Of a stretch of 27,733 bases of DNA, positions 20,696 to 27,733 are shown one piece after another (positions within the stretch are counted from its first letter, which is position 1; each line of letters begins with the position of its first letter). Under the pieces are notes generated by a model. It worked only from the letters and a program-made list of their open reading frames with translations. It ran no database searches and had not been told where the DNA came from. The stretch spans positions 1 to 27,733 of the forward strand of contig PXAS01000369.1 in assembly GCA_003565815.1 (NCBI GenBank), written 5' to 3'. The stretch comes from PVC group bacterium (lineage in GTDB: Bacteria > Verrucomicrobiota > Kiritimatiellia > SS1-B-03-39 > UBA6053). The position numbers were made by a program, and so were the translations under genes.

Positions 20696-21718
20696 ATGCC
20701 AGACCATCCAGGCATCAACACGCTCCCGGACGACGGACCGACCATGGAAAGGGTCGCCTGCAAACTCTGCGGGGCGGACCGGACCCTTGAACTCATCCGC
20801 GAACCCATCACCCATGTCAACTGGCAGGGAAAAGGCGAGTGCCGGGCCGTGATCTGCGAAGCATGCGGGCTCGTGTATCTTTCTCCACGCCTGACCCGCG
20901 AAGGGTACAACGATTTTTACACCCACAACTTCAGTGCCCATGCCAATGATCCGGCGGTACTGGCGGAACTCATTGACCGCAAGTATCTTCCCGAAAAAAG
21001 ACGCCTGCTGGAAAAAGTCCTGCCCATGCTGGATGGCCCCCTCCCCGACGACGCCGAAGTGTTGGACATCGGGTGCGGTTACGGAGAACTGCTCGGCGCC
21101 TATCGGGAAAAACACGGCGCTCGGCTCACCGGCATCGAATTGGGCGAATATGCGGCCAAGTACGCAACCGACCGTTTCGGCGTCGACATTGTCTCCATGG
21201 ACATCAACGGCCCTATTCGCATGGACCGCAACTTCGACTTGATCTTTTTGATTGCCGTCATCGAACATGTCCTCGACCCCGTCGAGGTTTTCCGCGAAAT
21301 CCGCGAAAATCTCAAACCCGACGGTCAATTGGTGGTGCTGACCCCCGACCTGCTGGATGTGACCCCCCTGATCACGTCCGCCAATTTGGGACGGGTCATC
21401 AAACCGGTACACACGTATTACTTTACAAAGGAAACGCTTGCAAACACGGGTATCAAAGCCGGATTGGCCTGTACACACATTTCGTCCGCCGGCAAACGCC
21501 TCTCCACCACGCAAAACGATTTGCTCGCCATTTTCAAAAACACGGGCGAAGCCTCCTCTCCCCTGACACCGCCAAAGGCGGATGAAATCAAAAAACGGTT
21601 TTTCGAAAACATCCGCCACAACGAATGCCCCTGGGTCCGCCTACCTTGCAAAGCGCGGTTTTACCTGGAAAACCCATCCGTATTCTTCAAAGTGCTCAAG
21701 CGACGGTTCCGGAAATAG
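20696..21718 (+). CDS. Zinc-ribbon class I SAM-dependent methyltransferase
   Basis: A 340-residue protein. The N-terminus carries two Cys pairs, CKLC (Cys22, Cys25) and CEAC (Cys54, Cys57), followed by GLVYLSPR, the Zn-ribbon layout that precedes the methyltransferase domain in many sugar C- or O-methyltransferases. The SAM motif VLDIGCGYG is at 122-130, the acidic strand-2 end is GIELGE, and VIEHVLDPVEVFREIRENLKPDGQL is typical of the domain's later part. The C-terminal about 80 residues (after 260) are not recognised. It starts 4 bp after the preceding methyltransferase, with AGGA about 9 nt before the ATG, inside that gene's end. Its 3' end overlaps the convergent transferase gene by 23 bp. 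A second Zn-ribbon methyltransferase is encoded at 25286-26230. Confidence 0.88.
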   Translation: MPDHPGINTLPDDGPTMERVACKLCGADRTLELIREPITHVNWQGKGECRAVICEACGLVYLSPRLTREGYNDFYTHNFSAHANDPAVLAELIDRKYLPEKRRLLEKVLPMLDGPLPDDAEVLDIGCGYGELLGAYREKHGARLTGIELGEYAAKYATDRFGVDIVSMDINGPIRMDRNFDLIFLIAVIEHVLDPVEVFREIRENLKPDGQLVVLTPDLLDVTPLITSANLGRVIKPVHTYYFTKETLANTGIKAGLACTHISSAGKRLSTTQNDLLAIFKNTGEASSPLTPPKADEIKKRFFENIRHNECPWVRLPCKARFYLENPSVFFKVLKRRFRK

Positions 21719-23084
21719 ATCGGGCGTCGGCAAAGCTCCCGGCGGCGCCATCCGACAACCAGGACAAAAATCGATTCATATAGGGTTTTTCCGCCGGAAG
21801 CGGATCCACGAATTTCCGCAATTTGCGTCCGTAGGCTTCGTAGGGCGCCAAGTTGCCGGACAGAAGGATATCCCGGAACGCCCGTTGCAGGGACGCTTCG
21901 TCCACGATGTAATTGGGATGTTCGCCGGACATCATGTGTCGCAGATGCTCGTTGAGCAGGGAGTCGGCCAAGTGGTGGGGCCCAATGCGTTTCAAGGGCG
22001 GGAGGCGCTTGAACTGCAGGATGGGCGTGGGGGTGAAGGCCGCCTCCAGGCCCATGGTGGAACCGAAATTGATCATACAGGCGGCGGCCTCGATTTGCGC
22101 GAGCTTTCGCGCCTCCTCCTCTTCTTCCATAAGGATGCGCCCCTCCAATTCCTTGCCGAAATGCACCACCTCGATGTCCGAGCGCCCTTCCAGCGCCTCA
22201 TACCCACTGCCCGGGACCCGGAAAGGATAGGGCCTGACCTTCAACACCGTTTCCGGGGAAACCACGTTCAATTGGGCGCGGATCCAAAGAATCAATTCCA
22301 CCTCCTGGGCCACCAAAAAATCCCTGCCCACCGCACACACATAGAGCACATGCGGCGGATCGGCTTTGGGCACGGCCGTCCTGGCGGCATGGCGCGCCAA
22401 CATCGCATCGTAATGCACCGGACCCAGCACCCGCGTTTTTTCCGGGTCAATGCCATGATAGCTGGACAAATCTTCCACGTTTTCAGGATTCCAGACCCCG
22501 TAGCTCTCGGCATCGAGGAAAAATTCACTGTCCTTCACGGGATTGTCCCAACTGTAAATCCACGCCAAAACAGGAAGGCCGATCTCTTTGGCTTCATACA
22601 GAATCCGTTGGTCCCGAAGACCAACGGGCGAAAAGAAAATCGCATCCGCGCCCCGCAACAGGGTCGCGTGCATGCGGCTGCCGCGATACAACCGGGTACG
22701 GATTTCATGGATCCGCCGCCGATGCAAGCCCAGTTTGCCGCAGAAATCCCGCAGACGGAACAGGATCTTCATCGGCGGGGAACTCTCGTCGTAAATTTCC
22801 TTTTGACGGTTCAGGGTGATGTGGGTGCCGAGGTCTTTGCTGAAAAACATCGCCGGATAATACCGCCAGGCGCTCGGCCGGCTGCGGGGCAACTCCACCA
22901 CCTGCTGAAAATGTTCCCGCAAAGCTTCCGCGCTTTTCGCGTCGTGCGTGATCAACGTCAGGTCGTGTCCGGCATCCAGAACCGAGCGGATCACCCGCCG
23001 CTTTTCGTAGCGCCAGCCGTCATCGATCAAATACAACAATCGCAAAGGGTCTTTTTTCGGGGGCTGCAATGATTTCTCCGTCAT
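21696..23084 (-). CDS. Putative GT-B-fold glycosyltransferase, surface-polysaccharide type
   Basis: A 462-residue protein. The N-terminal half (LRLLYLIDDGWRYEKRRVIRSVL) resembles a Rossmann start. The diagnostic stretch is VLAWIYSWDNPVKDSEFF (172-189), then YGVWNPENVEDLSSYHGIDPEKTRVLGPVHYDAM, corresponding to a family pattern of SWDN followed by V-W-N and V-x-G-x-x-x-(F/Y)-D. I associate it with uncharacterised GT-B proteins near flippases. A late INFGSTMGLEAAFTPTPIL matches the donor-site loop (GS-x-x-x-E-A-x-x-x-x-x-P). The ATG at 23084 overlaps the upstream flippase stop as ATGA, with AAGGA 7 nt before it. It is the last gene of the minus-strand operon. Confidence 0.7.
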   Translation of the reverse strand: MTEKSLQPPKKDPLRLLYLIDDGWRYEKRRVIRSVLDAGHDLTLITHDAKSAEALREHFQQVVELPRSRPSAWRYYPAMFFSKDLGTHITLNRQKEIYDESSPPMKILFRLRDFCGKLGLHRRRIHEIRTRLYRGSRMHATLLRGADAIFFSPVGLRDQRILYEAKEIGLPVLAWIYSWDNPVKDSEFFLDAESYGVWNPENVEDLSSYHGIDPEKTRVLGPVHYDAMLARHAARTAVPKADPPHVLYVCAVGRDFLVAQEVELILWIRAQLNVVSPETVLKVRPYPFRVPGSGYEALEGRSDIEVVHFGKELEGRILMEEEEEARKLAQIEAAACMINFGSTMGLEAAFTPTPILQFKRLPPLKRIGPHHLADSLLNEHLRHMMSGEHPNYIVDEASLQRAFRDILLSGNLAPYEAYGRKLRKFVDPLPAEKPYMNRFLSWLSDGAAGSFADARSISGTVA

Positions 23085-24562
23085 GATTTGTTCCTTCCGG
23101 GTAGCCGTTCCCGCGCAAGCTTCAGGATCCAATTGCGCAAGTCTCCCTCATCCGCCCACCAGATGTATCCGCAAAAGCACAGGACCACGCCACATTTGAT
23201 CAGAAACAGGGAGAAGGTGTGCGTGATGACATCCTCCAGAAGTTCGCCGAGAAGAACCGTCCCCACGGTCACCCCGCCCGTGCGAAGCAAAGAGGACCAC
23301 TGGAAGACGAGGGGATACACCTTGCGGGCCAGCGTGTGGGCCAGCACGAAGCAAAGCGCCAGGGACGCCAGCGTGGTCCAGGCGGCGGCGAGAATACCGA
23401 AACGCGGCAACAACAGAAAGTTGGCCACCACGTTGAACACCCCGGCGTTAAAGGTGATCCAGGGAATCCATTTGGTTTTTTTCTCAAACAGCAGGGCATC
23501 CAAGGCAAAGGTATACAGTCCTTGAAACATATACGCCCCGGTCAGAATGGGGACGAACTTGTGGCTTTCGTGAAAGGACGCCGGAAAAATCCAGATGATG
23601 ATTTCGCGGAGCGGCAGGCTCATGCCTACCAGCAGAATCGCGAACAGCGCCGTCCACCGGGTGATCAACGGCGCGAAAGCGGCAATGGTCGCCTCCCGGT
23701 CCCGGGCGGATTCGGACATGAATACGGGACTGATGGCGTGATGAAAGGACATCACCGCCATTTTGAAAACCATGGAGATTTTGTCCGCGAGTTCATACAG
23801 GCCCACGGCGGCCACGGGCAGAAAAAGGGCGGCCACGTATTTGTCGGAATACATGAACAACATTCCCCCGAAACTGTGGGGGATAATGGGCAGACTGTAG
23901 GCGGCGGCGCGTTTGAACATGATCCAGCGAAATGCAAAACGCAGATCATGGCGCAGGGCAAAGGCGAAAATCAACACGTGAAACGCCGTACCGCAAATCA
24001 TGGCCCACAGGAGGCCCGAGGGCCCTTCTTCCCGGAACACCACCAGCCAAAGACCCAGGGCCGCCGTCAGCAGGGTATGGGAAATCGTGGCCGTGAAAAT
24101 CATCCCCCCCCGTTGCTGCACCCGCAACACCGCATTGCCGAAATTGACCTGATTCTGCAGAAATATGAGCAAAAACCCCTGGGCAAGCAACGGAAAATAG
24201 GGGAGATCCACGCGGGGGAATACGGTATCCGCCACCACGGGTCCGAAGAAATGCAACGGTACCAAAATCAGCAAAGAAACCCCGAGTCCTCCAAAAAATG
24301 TGGTGGAAATGTAAACGCGGCGATCCGCTTCGCCGTAATCAAAATACAGACGGGCCATGCTGTTGGCCAACTGCAAGCCCAACACCGTGCCCAAAAAGGA
24401 GGTGAAGGTCACCACCAGGGCCAATTCCCCGTACCCCTCCGTTCCCAAGCGGCGCGTGTACAGCGGCAGCAGCACCAAGTTGATCAGATTGGGCAACAAC
24501 CCCGCCAGCATGTACGCGACGGTGTTGCGGAACATGCGGGCGGACCTCTTTTCGGCATTCAT
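23081..24562 (-). CDS. Wzx-type polysaccharide flippase (MOP superfamily)
   Basis: A 493-residue membrane protein with about 12-14 hydrophobic helices along its whole length. The start is typical of the polysaccharide transporter family: NTVAYMLAGLLPNLINLVLLPLYTRRLGTEGYGELAL, where the P-L-Y-x-R-x-L-G-x-x-x-Y-G segment is characteristic. The second half repeats the pattern (AAAYSLPIIPHSFGGMLFMYSDKYVAALFLPVAAVGLYELADKISMVF). It should flip a lipid-linked oligosaccharide across the inner membrane, so the locus probably follows the Wzx/Wzy route, although no clear Wzy is visible. It follows the cytidylyltransferase by 25 bp and is coupled to the next gene by ATGA. A weak GGAG is 10-11 nt before the ATG. 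Confidence 0.92.
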   Translation of the reverse strand: MNAEKRSARMFRNTVAYMLAGLLPNLINLVLLPLYTRRLGTEGYGELALVVTFTSFLGTVLGLQLANSMARLYFDYGEADRRVYISTTFFGGLGVSLLILVPLHFFGPVVADTVFPRVDLPYFPLLAQGFLLIFLQNQVNFGNAVLRVQQRGGMIFTATISHTLLTAALGLWLVVFREEGPSGLLWAMICGTAFHVLIFAFALRHDLRFAFRWIMFKRAAAYSLPIIPHSFGGMLFMYSDKYVAALFLPVAAVGLYELADKISMVFKMAVMSFHHAISPVFMSESARDREATIAAFAPLITRWTALFAILLVGMSLPLREIIIWIFPASFHESHKFVPILTGAYMFQGLYTFALDALLFEKKTKWIPWITFNAGVFNVVANFLLLPRFGILAAAWTTLASLALCFVLAHTLARKVYPLVFQWSSLLRTGGVTVGTVLLGELLEDVITHTFSLFLIKCGVVLCFCGYIWWADEGDLRNWILKLARERLPGRNKS

Positions 24563-24587
24563 GTCCGACGCGGCTCCAAAACAATTC

Positions 24588-25289
24588 TCACCCGCATGAT
24601 TCAGGGCTCCCGCGCAGCACCGACTCCGCCTCCGCCCACTCCTCCGGCGAGTCGATATTCAGGCTGTCCGCCGGGTCGATCGTCAAGGGCAGACAGCGCC
24701 GACCATAAAAATTTCGGGCTTCACGGAGCACGTTGACGCGGGTGAGAAACAAGGTTCCGTCGCGGCGATACGCAAGCGGCACGTCCTGCCTGCGGGTGTA
24801 CTTCGCGCCGTCGGGCATGAAATAATCCAGATACCCTTCCGGGGTAATGCGCATCACGTAATGGGGGCACAGGTCGCGCGGCAGTGGCACCACCGTGCAG
24901 ACGGCGTCAAAGTCGCCCAGAAGCGCCACCGCCTTGCGGATATGGTCCCCGCTGCGCAGGGGGGAGGTGGGCTGCAACAGCATCAGGGCATCGTAGCGTT
25001 CGCCCGCCGCTTCCAGGAAATTCACCGCATGCAGGGCCACGTCGATCATTGGGGTGGTGTCCCCGGAAATTTCCGGCGGACGCACAAAAGGAACCTCCAA
25101 GCCGATTCGCCGACCGATCTCCACCGCTTGCGGGTCATCGGTGCTTAAAATGATTTTGTCCAGCGCCCCCGAAGCCCGCGCCCCGTCGTAAGCGCGCTCA
25201 ATCAGCGATTTCCCCGCCAATGGACGGATGTTTTTCCCCGGAACCCCCTTGGAACCTCCCCGGGCCGGAATCAATCCCAGAATTTTCAT
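24588..25289 (-). CDS. Cytidylyltransferase, NeuA/PseF/LegF-like (CMP-nonulosonate synthetase)
   Basis: A 233-residue soluble enzyme expected to activate an acidic nine-carbon sugar with CTP to give a CMP-sugar. The N-terminal nucleotide-binding motif LIPARGGSKGVPGKN (6-20) is diagnostic. IILSTDD (46-52), LLQPTSPLR (104-112) and LNIDSPEEW (210-218) complete the family pattern; Asp213 of the last is a usual metal ligand. Sequence alone does not separate sialic, pseudaminic or legionaminic acid synthetases, so I give no symbol. The ATG at 25289 overlaps the methyltransferase stop as ATGA and has no own Shine-Dalgarno. No NeuB-, NeuC- or PseB-like gene is in the window, so the sugar pathway would have to lie further right or elsewhere. 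A Kdo-type or other CMP-sugar is possible but less like this sequence. Confidence 0.88.
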   Translation of the reverse strand: MKILGLIPARGGSKGVPGKNIRPLAGKSLIERAYDGARASGALDKIILSTDDPQAVEIGRRIGLEVPFVRPPEISGDTTPMIDVALHAVNFLEAAGERYDALMLLQPTSPLRSGDHIRKAVALLGDFDAVCTVVPLPRDLCPHYVMRITPEGYLDYFMPDGAKYTRRQDVPLAYRRDGTLFLTRVNVLREARNFYGRRCLPLTIDPADSLNIDSPEEWAEAESVLRGSPESCG

Positions 25290-26230
25290 GGCCGGGCCCC
25301 GACGTTTTGCGGGCCATGGCTTTGAACGGCCCGAATTTCCCGGAAAAAGGCCCGCACGCTTTCCGGGGCGGGCATGGCGTCGGGTTGGGGCGCCCGGGGA
25401 CGACAGGCATAACACACCAAATGATGATCCTTGCTGTAACATTTCCGCAAGGTTTCGAACCCGGCCCGCGCCAAGTACGCCTCGGCGCTGTCTTCGGTCA
25501 GCGAAAAGGGATGGTCGATCTTGGTGGCCTGCTCCACGGAACCGTTTTTCAAATAGGCATGACGGAAATCCACGATGTCCACCAAAAAAAGGCCGTCGGG
25601 TTTAATGACCTTGCGCAAAATTTCAAAGGAGGCGGACACATCGAGCAGATGGTCGATGGTCTGAAACATACCGACCACGTCGTATTGGGCGTCGCCGGAG
25701 TCCCATTCCTCCAGAAGCGCGGTCACGGTTTCAATCCCGTAGCGGTCCGCCTCGCGAATTTCGTCGGGCGCCGGATCCAGCACCGTGGGGCGCAACCCGA
25801 AGCGTTTGGCAAAGGCCAGGCTCACCACCCCGGTGGACCCGCCGACGTCGAGAAAACTTTGGCCGTTCCGGGGGGTCAGGAACGGCTCGTAAAAATCTCC
25901 CATTTCCTCCGCATACACCCATTGTTCCTCCTGAACGCTGGTGGCGTCGATGGTGCGTCCGTGATAGGCGCTGACCAGGGGGCGATAGACGTGTTGATAA
26001 AATTCGGCATAAGCGCCGGAAGTCATGCGGGGATTCATCCGCGCGAGTCCGCAATCCATGCAGGCCACCGTGGCGGCGGGAAACCCATAGCGGTCCCGTT
26101 GCGTGATCACCGTAAAGCGTTCACTTCCACAGAGATTGCAACGGGGTTGGTCCACTTTGGGCTTGTCGGCGTACGCGTAATTCAGGGCGGCGATCCGGCC
26201 CGAGCGATCCGCGGAGGAGGAAGTTGACAT
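25286..26230 (-). CDS. Zinc-ribbon class I SAM-dependent methyltransferase
   Basis: A 314-residue protein with Cys pairs CNLC (31, 34) and CMDC (57, 60), followed by GLARMNPRMT, the same Zn-ribbon-plus-methyltransferase layout as the protein encoded at 20696. The SAM motif is FLDVGGSTG (126-134), with Gly in place of the more usual Cys; strand 2 ends in VLDPAP (Asp152). QTIDHLLDVSASFEILRKVIKPDGLFLVD fits the later part of the domain. The C-terminal 40 residues are Pro/Ala-rich and not recognised. AAAGG lies 6 nt before the ATG at 26230. It sits between asnB and the cytidylyltransferase in an overlapping operon, so its substrate is plausibly the acidic sugar or its amide; this is inference. 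Confidence 0.87.
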   Translation of the reverse strand: MSTSSSADRSGRIAALNYAYADKPKVDQPRCNLCGSERFTVITQRDRYGFPAATVACMDCGLARMNPRMTSGAYAEFYQHVYRPLVSAYHGRTIDATSVQEEQWVYAEEMGDFYEPFLTPRNGQSFLDVGGSTGVVSLAFAKRFGLRPTVLDPAPDEIREADRYGIETVTALLEEWDSGDAQYDVVGMFQTIDHLLDVSASFEILRKVIKPDGLFLVDIVDFRHAYLKNGSVEQATKIDHPFSLTEDSAEAYLARAGFETLRKCYSKDHHLVCYACRPRAPQPDAMPAPESVRAFFREIRAVQSHGPQNVGARP

Positions 26231-26272
26231 GGGAAACCTTTCGAAAATGAAAACGGAAAAACAATGTCAGCC

Positions 26273-27733
26273 TTATGTCAAAGGAATGCGGTCTAGACAA
26301 TCAAATTCAACTTCAGCAGCCATCAACCCAAGATTGATCCATTGCCAAACCGGGAAACTGTTGTCCGAGCCCGCCCGCACATACTCGCGCCAGGCCGACC
26401 GCACCTTGGGCGCGTCGAACCATGCCGCCCCCCATCCGCCCAGGGCGGTTTCGATTTGCGCTTCCGCCCAGCCGGCCAACGGTCCCCGCAGCCATTCCCG
26501 TTGCGGGGTTTGCACCGGACGCTTCGGCGCCAGGGCGATGTTGGCGGGCAAAAGGTCTTTGGCGAGCATCCGGGGCAACCATTTCCCCTGCCCGTCCCGG
26601 ATTTTACGGTCCAACGGCTGCCGCAACCCCAATTCCAAAATTCGATGATCCAGAAAAGGCTCCCGCAGCTCCCGGGAAGCCATCATCGACACCCGGTCGG
26701 CAAAACGCATGGCCCGGGGGATTTTCGTGTGGGTCAGATCCCGATATTGCAAATTCAGGAGGGCATCCCCAAAAGGCGCCGGCGGCAACTCCGGCATGGT
26801 GCCTTCGAGAAAATCGGGATTCAGAACATCGGGGCGCACGGCACTGTTCCGCGTTCCCTGCACCGGCCCCAAACCATAGGGCGTGTTTTCGGCATTCGCA
26901 TAGTAGCCGTATCCGGCCCAGCCTTCGTCCAGTCCGTTGCCGTCCAGCAAGACCGTCACCCCCAACTCCCGGGCCCGCAAGTGAACCTTGGCCATGCCCA
27001 AGGTGGGAAATCCGCCGAAAGGTTCGTCCTGTGAAGCCTGAACGCGGGCCGCGAGTTCCGGGATCTCCGCGGCCCCCAACAAGCATTCATTGGACACCAC
27101 CCGGGTACCCTTCACCATGGCCTCCACCCAAGGGCTCTCGTCATAACGCGCGTCTCCGCACACGAAGGTAAAGGACTGCACCTTGTCCCCGCCCTCCCGA
27201 CTTTTGCAAATCAGCCCCAACAGCAGGGAGGAATCCAACCCGCCGGACAAACAAATGCCCACGGGCACATCCGCGCGGAAACGCAAACGCAGGGTTTCCC
27301 GAAAAAGCGCGGACAACTCCTCCGAAACCTCGGCTTCCGGGCGCGTGTCCGGCCCCAGCGTCTTCAGCCGCTCCGCCAACGCATACCAGGGAAGGATCTC
27401 CGGGGCACCGCCGGAAGCCGAATGACGCAACAGATGTCCGGCGGGGACGGAACGGATGTCCCGGAAAAAACTGTGGTCGCCGTGTTCGTACACCCCCCGC
27501 GCCAAATAACTCCGCCAAGCCGCCTCGTCGGGTTCCTTGGAAATCCCCAGGGCATGCAGGGCTTTGATTTCGCTGGCCATGTGCAGGACCCCGTCCGGCC
27601 CGGTGGCGTAATAAAGCGGTTTGACCCCGAAACGATCCCGGGCCGCGAACAGCGTTTGGGTCTGGGCATCCCACACCGCAAACGCAAACATGCCCACCAG
27701 GCGGTCCAGACAGTCCGCCCCCCAAACCGCGAA
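26273..27733 (-). CDS. asnB: Asparagine synthase-like glutamine amidotransferase, partial at the right edge
   Basis: 486 residues are visible; the N-terminus, with the catalytic Cys2 of the glutaminase domain, lies beyond the window. The visible glutaminase part reads FAVWGADCLDRLVGMFAFAVWD, then RDRFGVKPLYY and SEIKAL, typical of AsnB. The synthetase domain has the ATP-pyrophosphatase P-loop CLSGGLDSSLLLG. REPFLDHRILELGL and WLPRMLAKDLLPANIALAPKRPVQTPQREWL match the family's C-terminal region. In polysaccharide loci such proteins often amidate uronic or other sugar acids rather than make asparagine. It ends 42 bp before the methyltransferase gene, on the same strand. The TAA stop is at 26273-26275. 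Confidence 0.92.
   Translation of the reverse strand, partial: FAVWGADCLDRLVGMFAFAVWDAQTQTLFAARDRFGVKPLYYATGPDGVLHMASEIKALHALGISKEPDEAAWRSYLARGVYEHGDHSFFRDIRSVPAGHLLRHSASGGAPEILPWYALAERLKTLGPDTRPEAEVSEELSALFRETLRLRFRADVPVGICLSGGLDSSLLLGLICKSREGGDKVQSFTFVCGDARYDESPWVEAMVKGTRVVSNECLLGAAEIPELAARVQASQDEPFGGFPTLGMAKVHLRARELGVTVLLDGNGLDEGWAGYGYYANAENTPYGLGPVQGTRNSAVRPDVLNPDFLEGTMPELPPAPFGDALLNLQYRDLTHTKIPRAMRFADRVSMMASRELREPFLDHRILELGLRQPLDRKIRDGQGKWLPRMLAKDLLPANIALAPKRPVQTPQREWLRGPLAGWAEAQIETALGGWGAAWFDAPKVRSAWREYVRAGSDNSFPVWQWINLGLMAAEVEFDCLDRIPLT

Noticed and set aside
21582..23072. 496-codon plus-strand frame antisense to the 462-residue transferase
   Set aside because: Low-complexity shadow; the minus-strand gene has an ATGA coupling and ribosome site.
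23219..24736. 505-codon plus-strand frame antisense to the flippase
   Set aside because: Gln/Gly/His-rich shadow of hydrophobic codons; not a protein-like sequence.
1..27733. Mobile elements, CRISPR arrays, tRNA or rRNA genes, defence or toxin-antitoxin modules
   Set aside because: No transposase, integrase, spaced direct repeats, cloverleaf sequence or defence-type protein motif was seen; the locus reads as core genes plus polysaccharide biosynthesis.

Overview
The window is GC-rich bacterial chromosome, probably from a verrucomicrobial lineage (Opitutia-like). Three things point there: an HU-family protein with the variant linker after GRNP that I associate with that phylum, the lysS-lolC/E-lolD gene order, and short GC-rich hairpins with a GGA or GGAA loop in intergenic DNA. 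The phylum call is inference from remembered family features; no database was consulted. No tRNA, rRNA, CRISPR array, transposase or phage gene is visible.

Left part (1-4444), core functions: the C-terminal end of a WYL-type regulator (+) runs off the left edge. It is followed by about 360 bp of gene-free, AT-richer DNA with hairpins. Then comes a minus-strand unit lysS (lysyl-tRNA synthetase), lolC/E-type permease and lolD ATPase, which couples translation to lipoprotein sorting. Upstream of lysS lies a separately terminated HU gene.

Middle and right part (4445-27733), one large surface-polysaccharide locus: a GT4 glycosyltransferase and a CapD/WbpM-type nucleotide-sugar 4,6-dehydratase (+); a small unknown ORF (-); a DUF354 GT-B-like protein translationally coupled to a GT-C-like polytopic protein with a C-terminal beta-sandwich (+); a 965-residue membrane protein with the same kind of C-terminal domain (-); a second GT4 enzyme and a LIC_10190-like polytopic protein (+); a GT9-like transferase (-); a GT-A transferase and two methyltransferases (+); and a minus-strand, tightly coupled operon entering from the right edge (asnB-like amidotransferase, zinc-ribbon methyltransferase, NeuA-like cytidylyltransferase, Wzx-type flippase, GT-B-like transferase).

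Together these genes could make a modified sugar nucleotide (4,6-dehydration, amidation, methylation, CMP activation of an acidic sugar), assemble it into a glycan on a lipid carrier, flip it and modify it from the periplasmic side with GT-C-like enzymes. No initiating sugar-phosphate transferase, ligase, NeuB/NeuC-type synthase or export gene is visible, so the locus almost certainly continues beyond the right edge.

The most notable non-coding signal is a cluster of four GAATCCG heptamers, including an 11-bp perfect inverted repeat, between the divergent HU gene and the first glycosyltransferase. I did not find a clearly new defence or mobile system; the novelty is in polysaccharide chemistry, shared C-terminal domains and small repeats.
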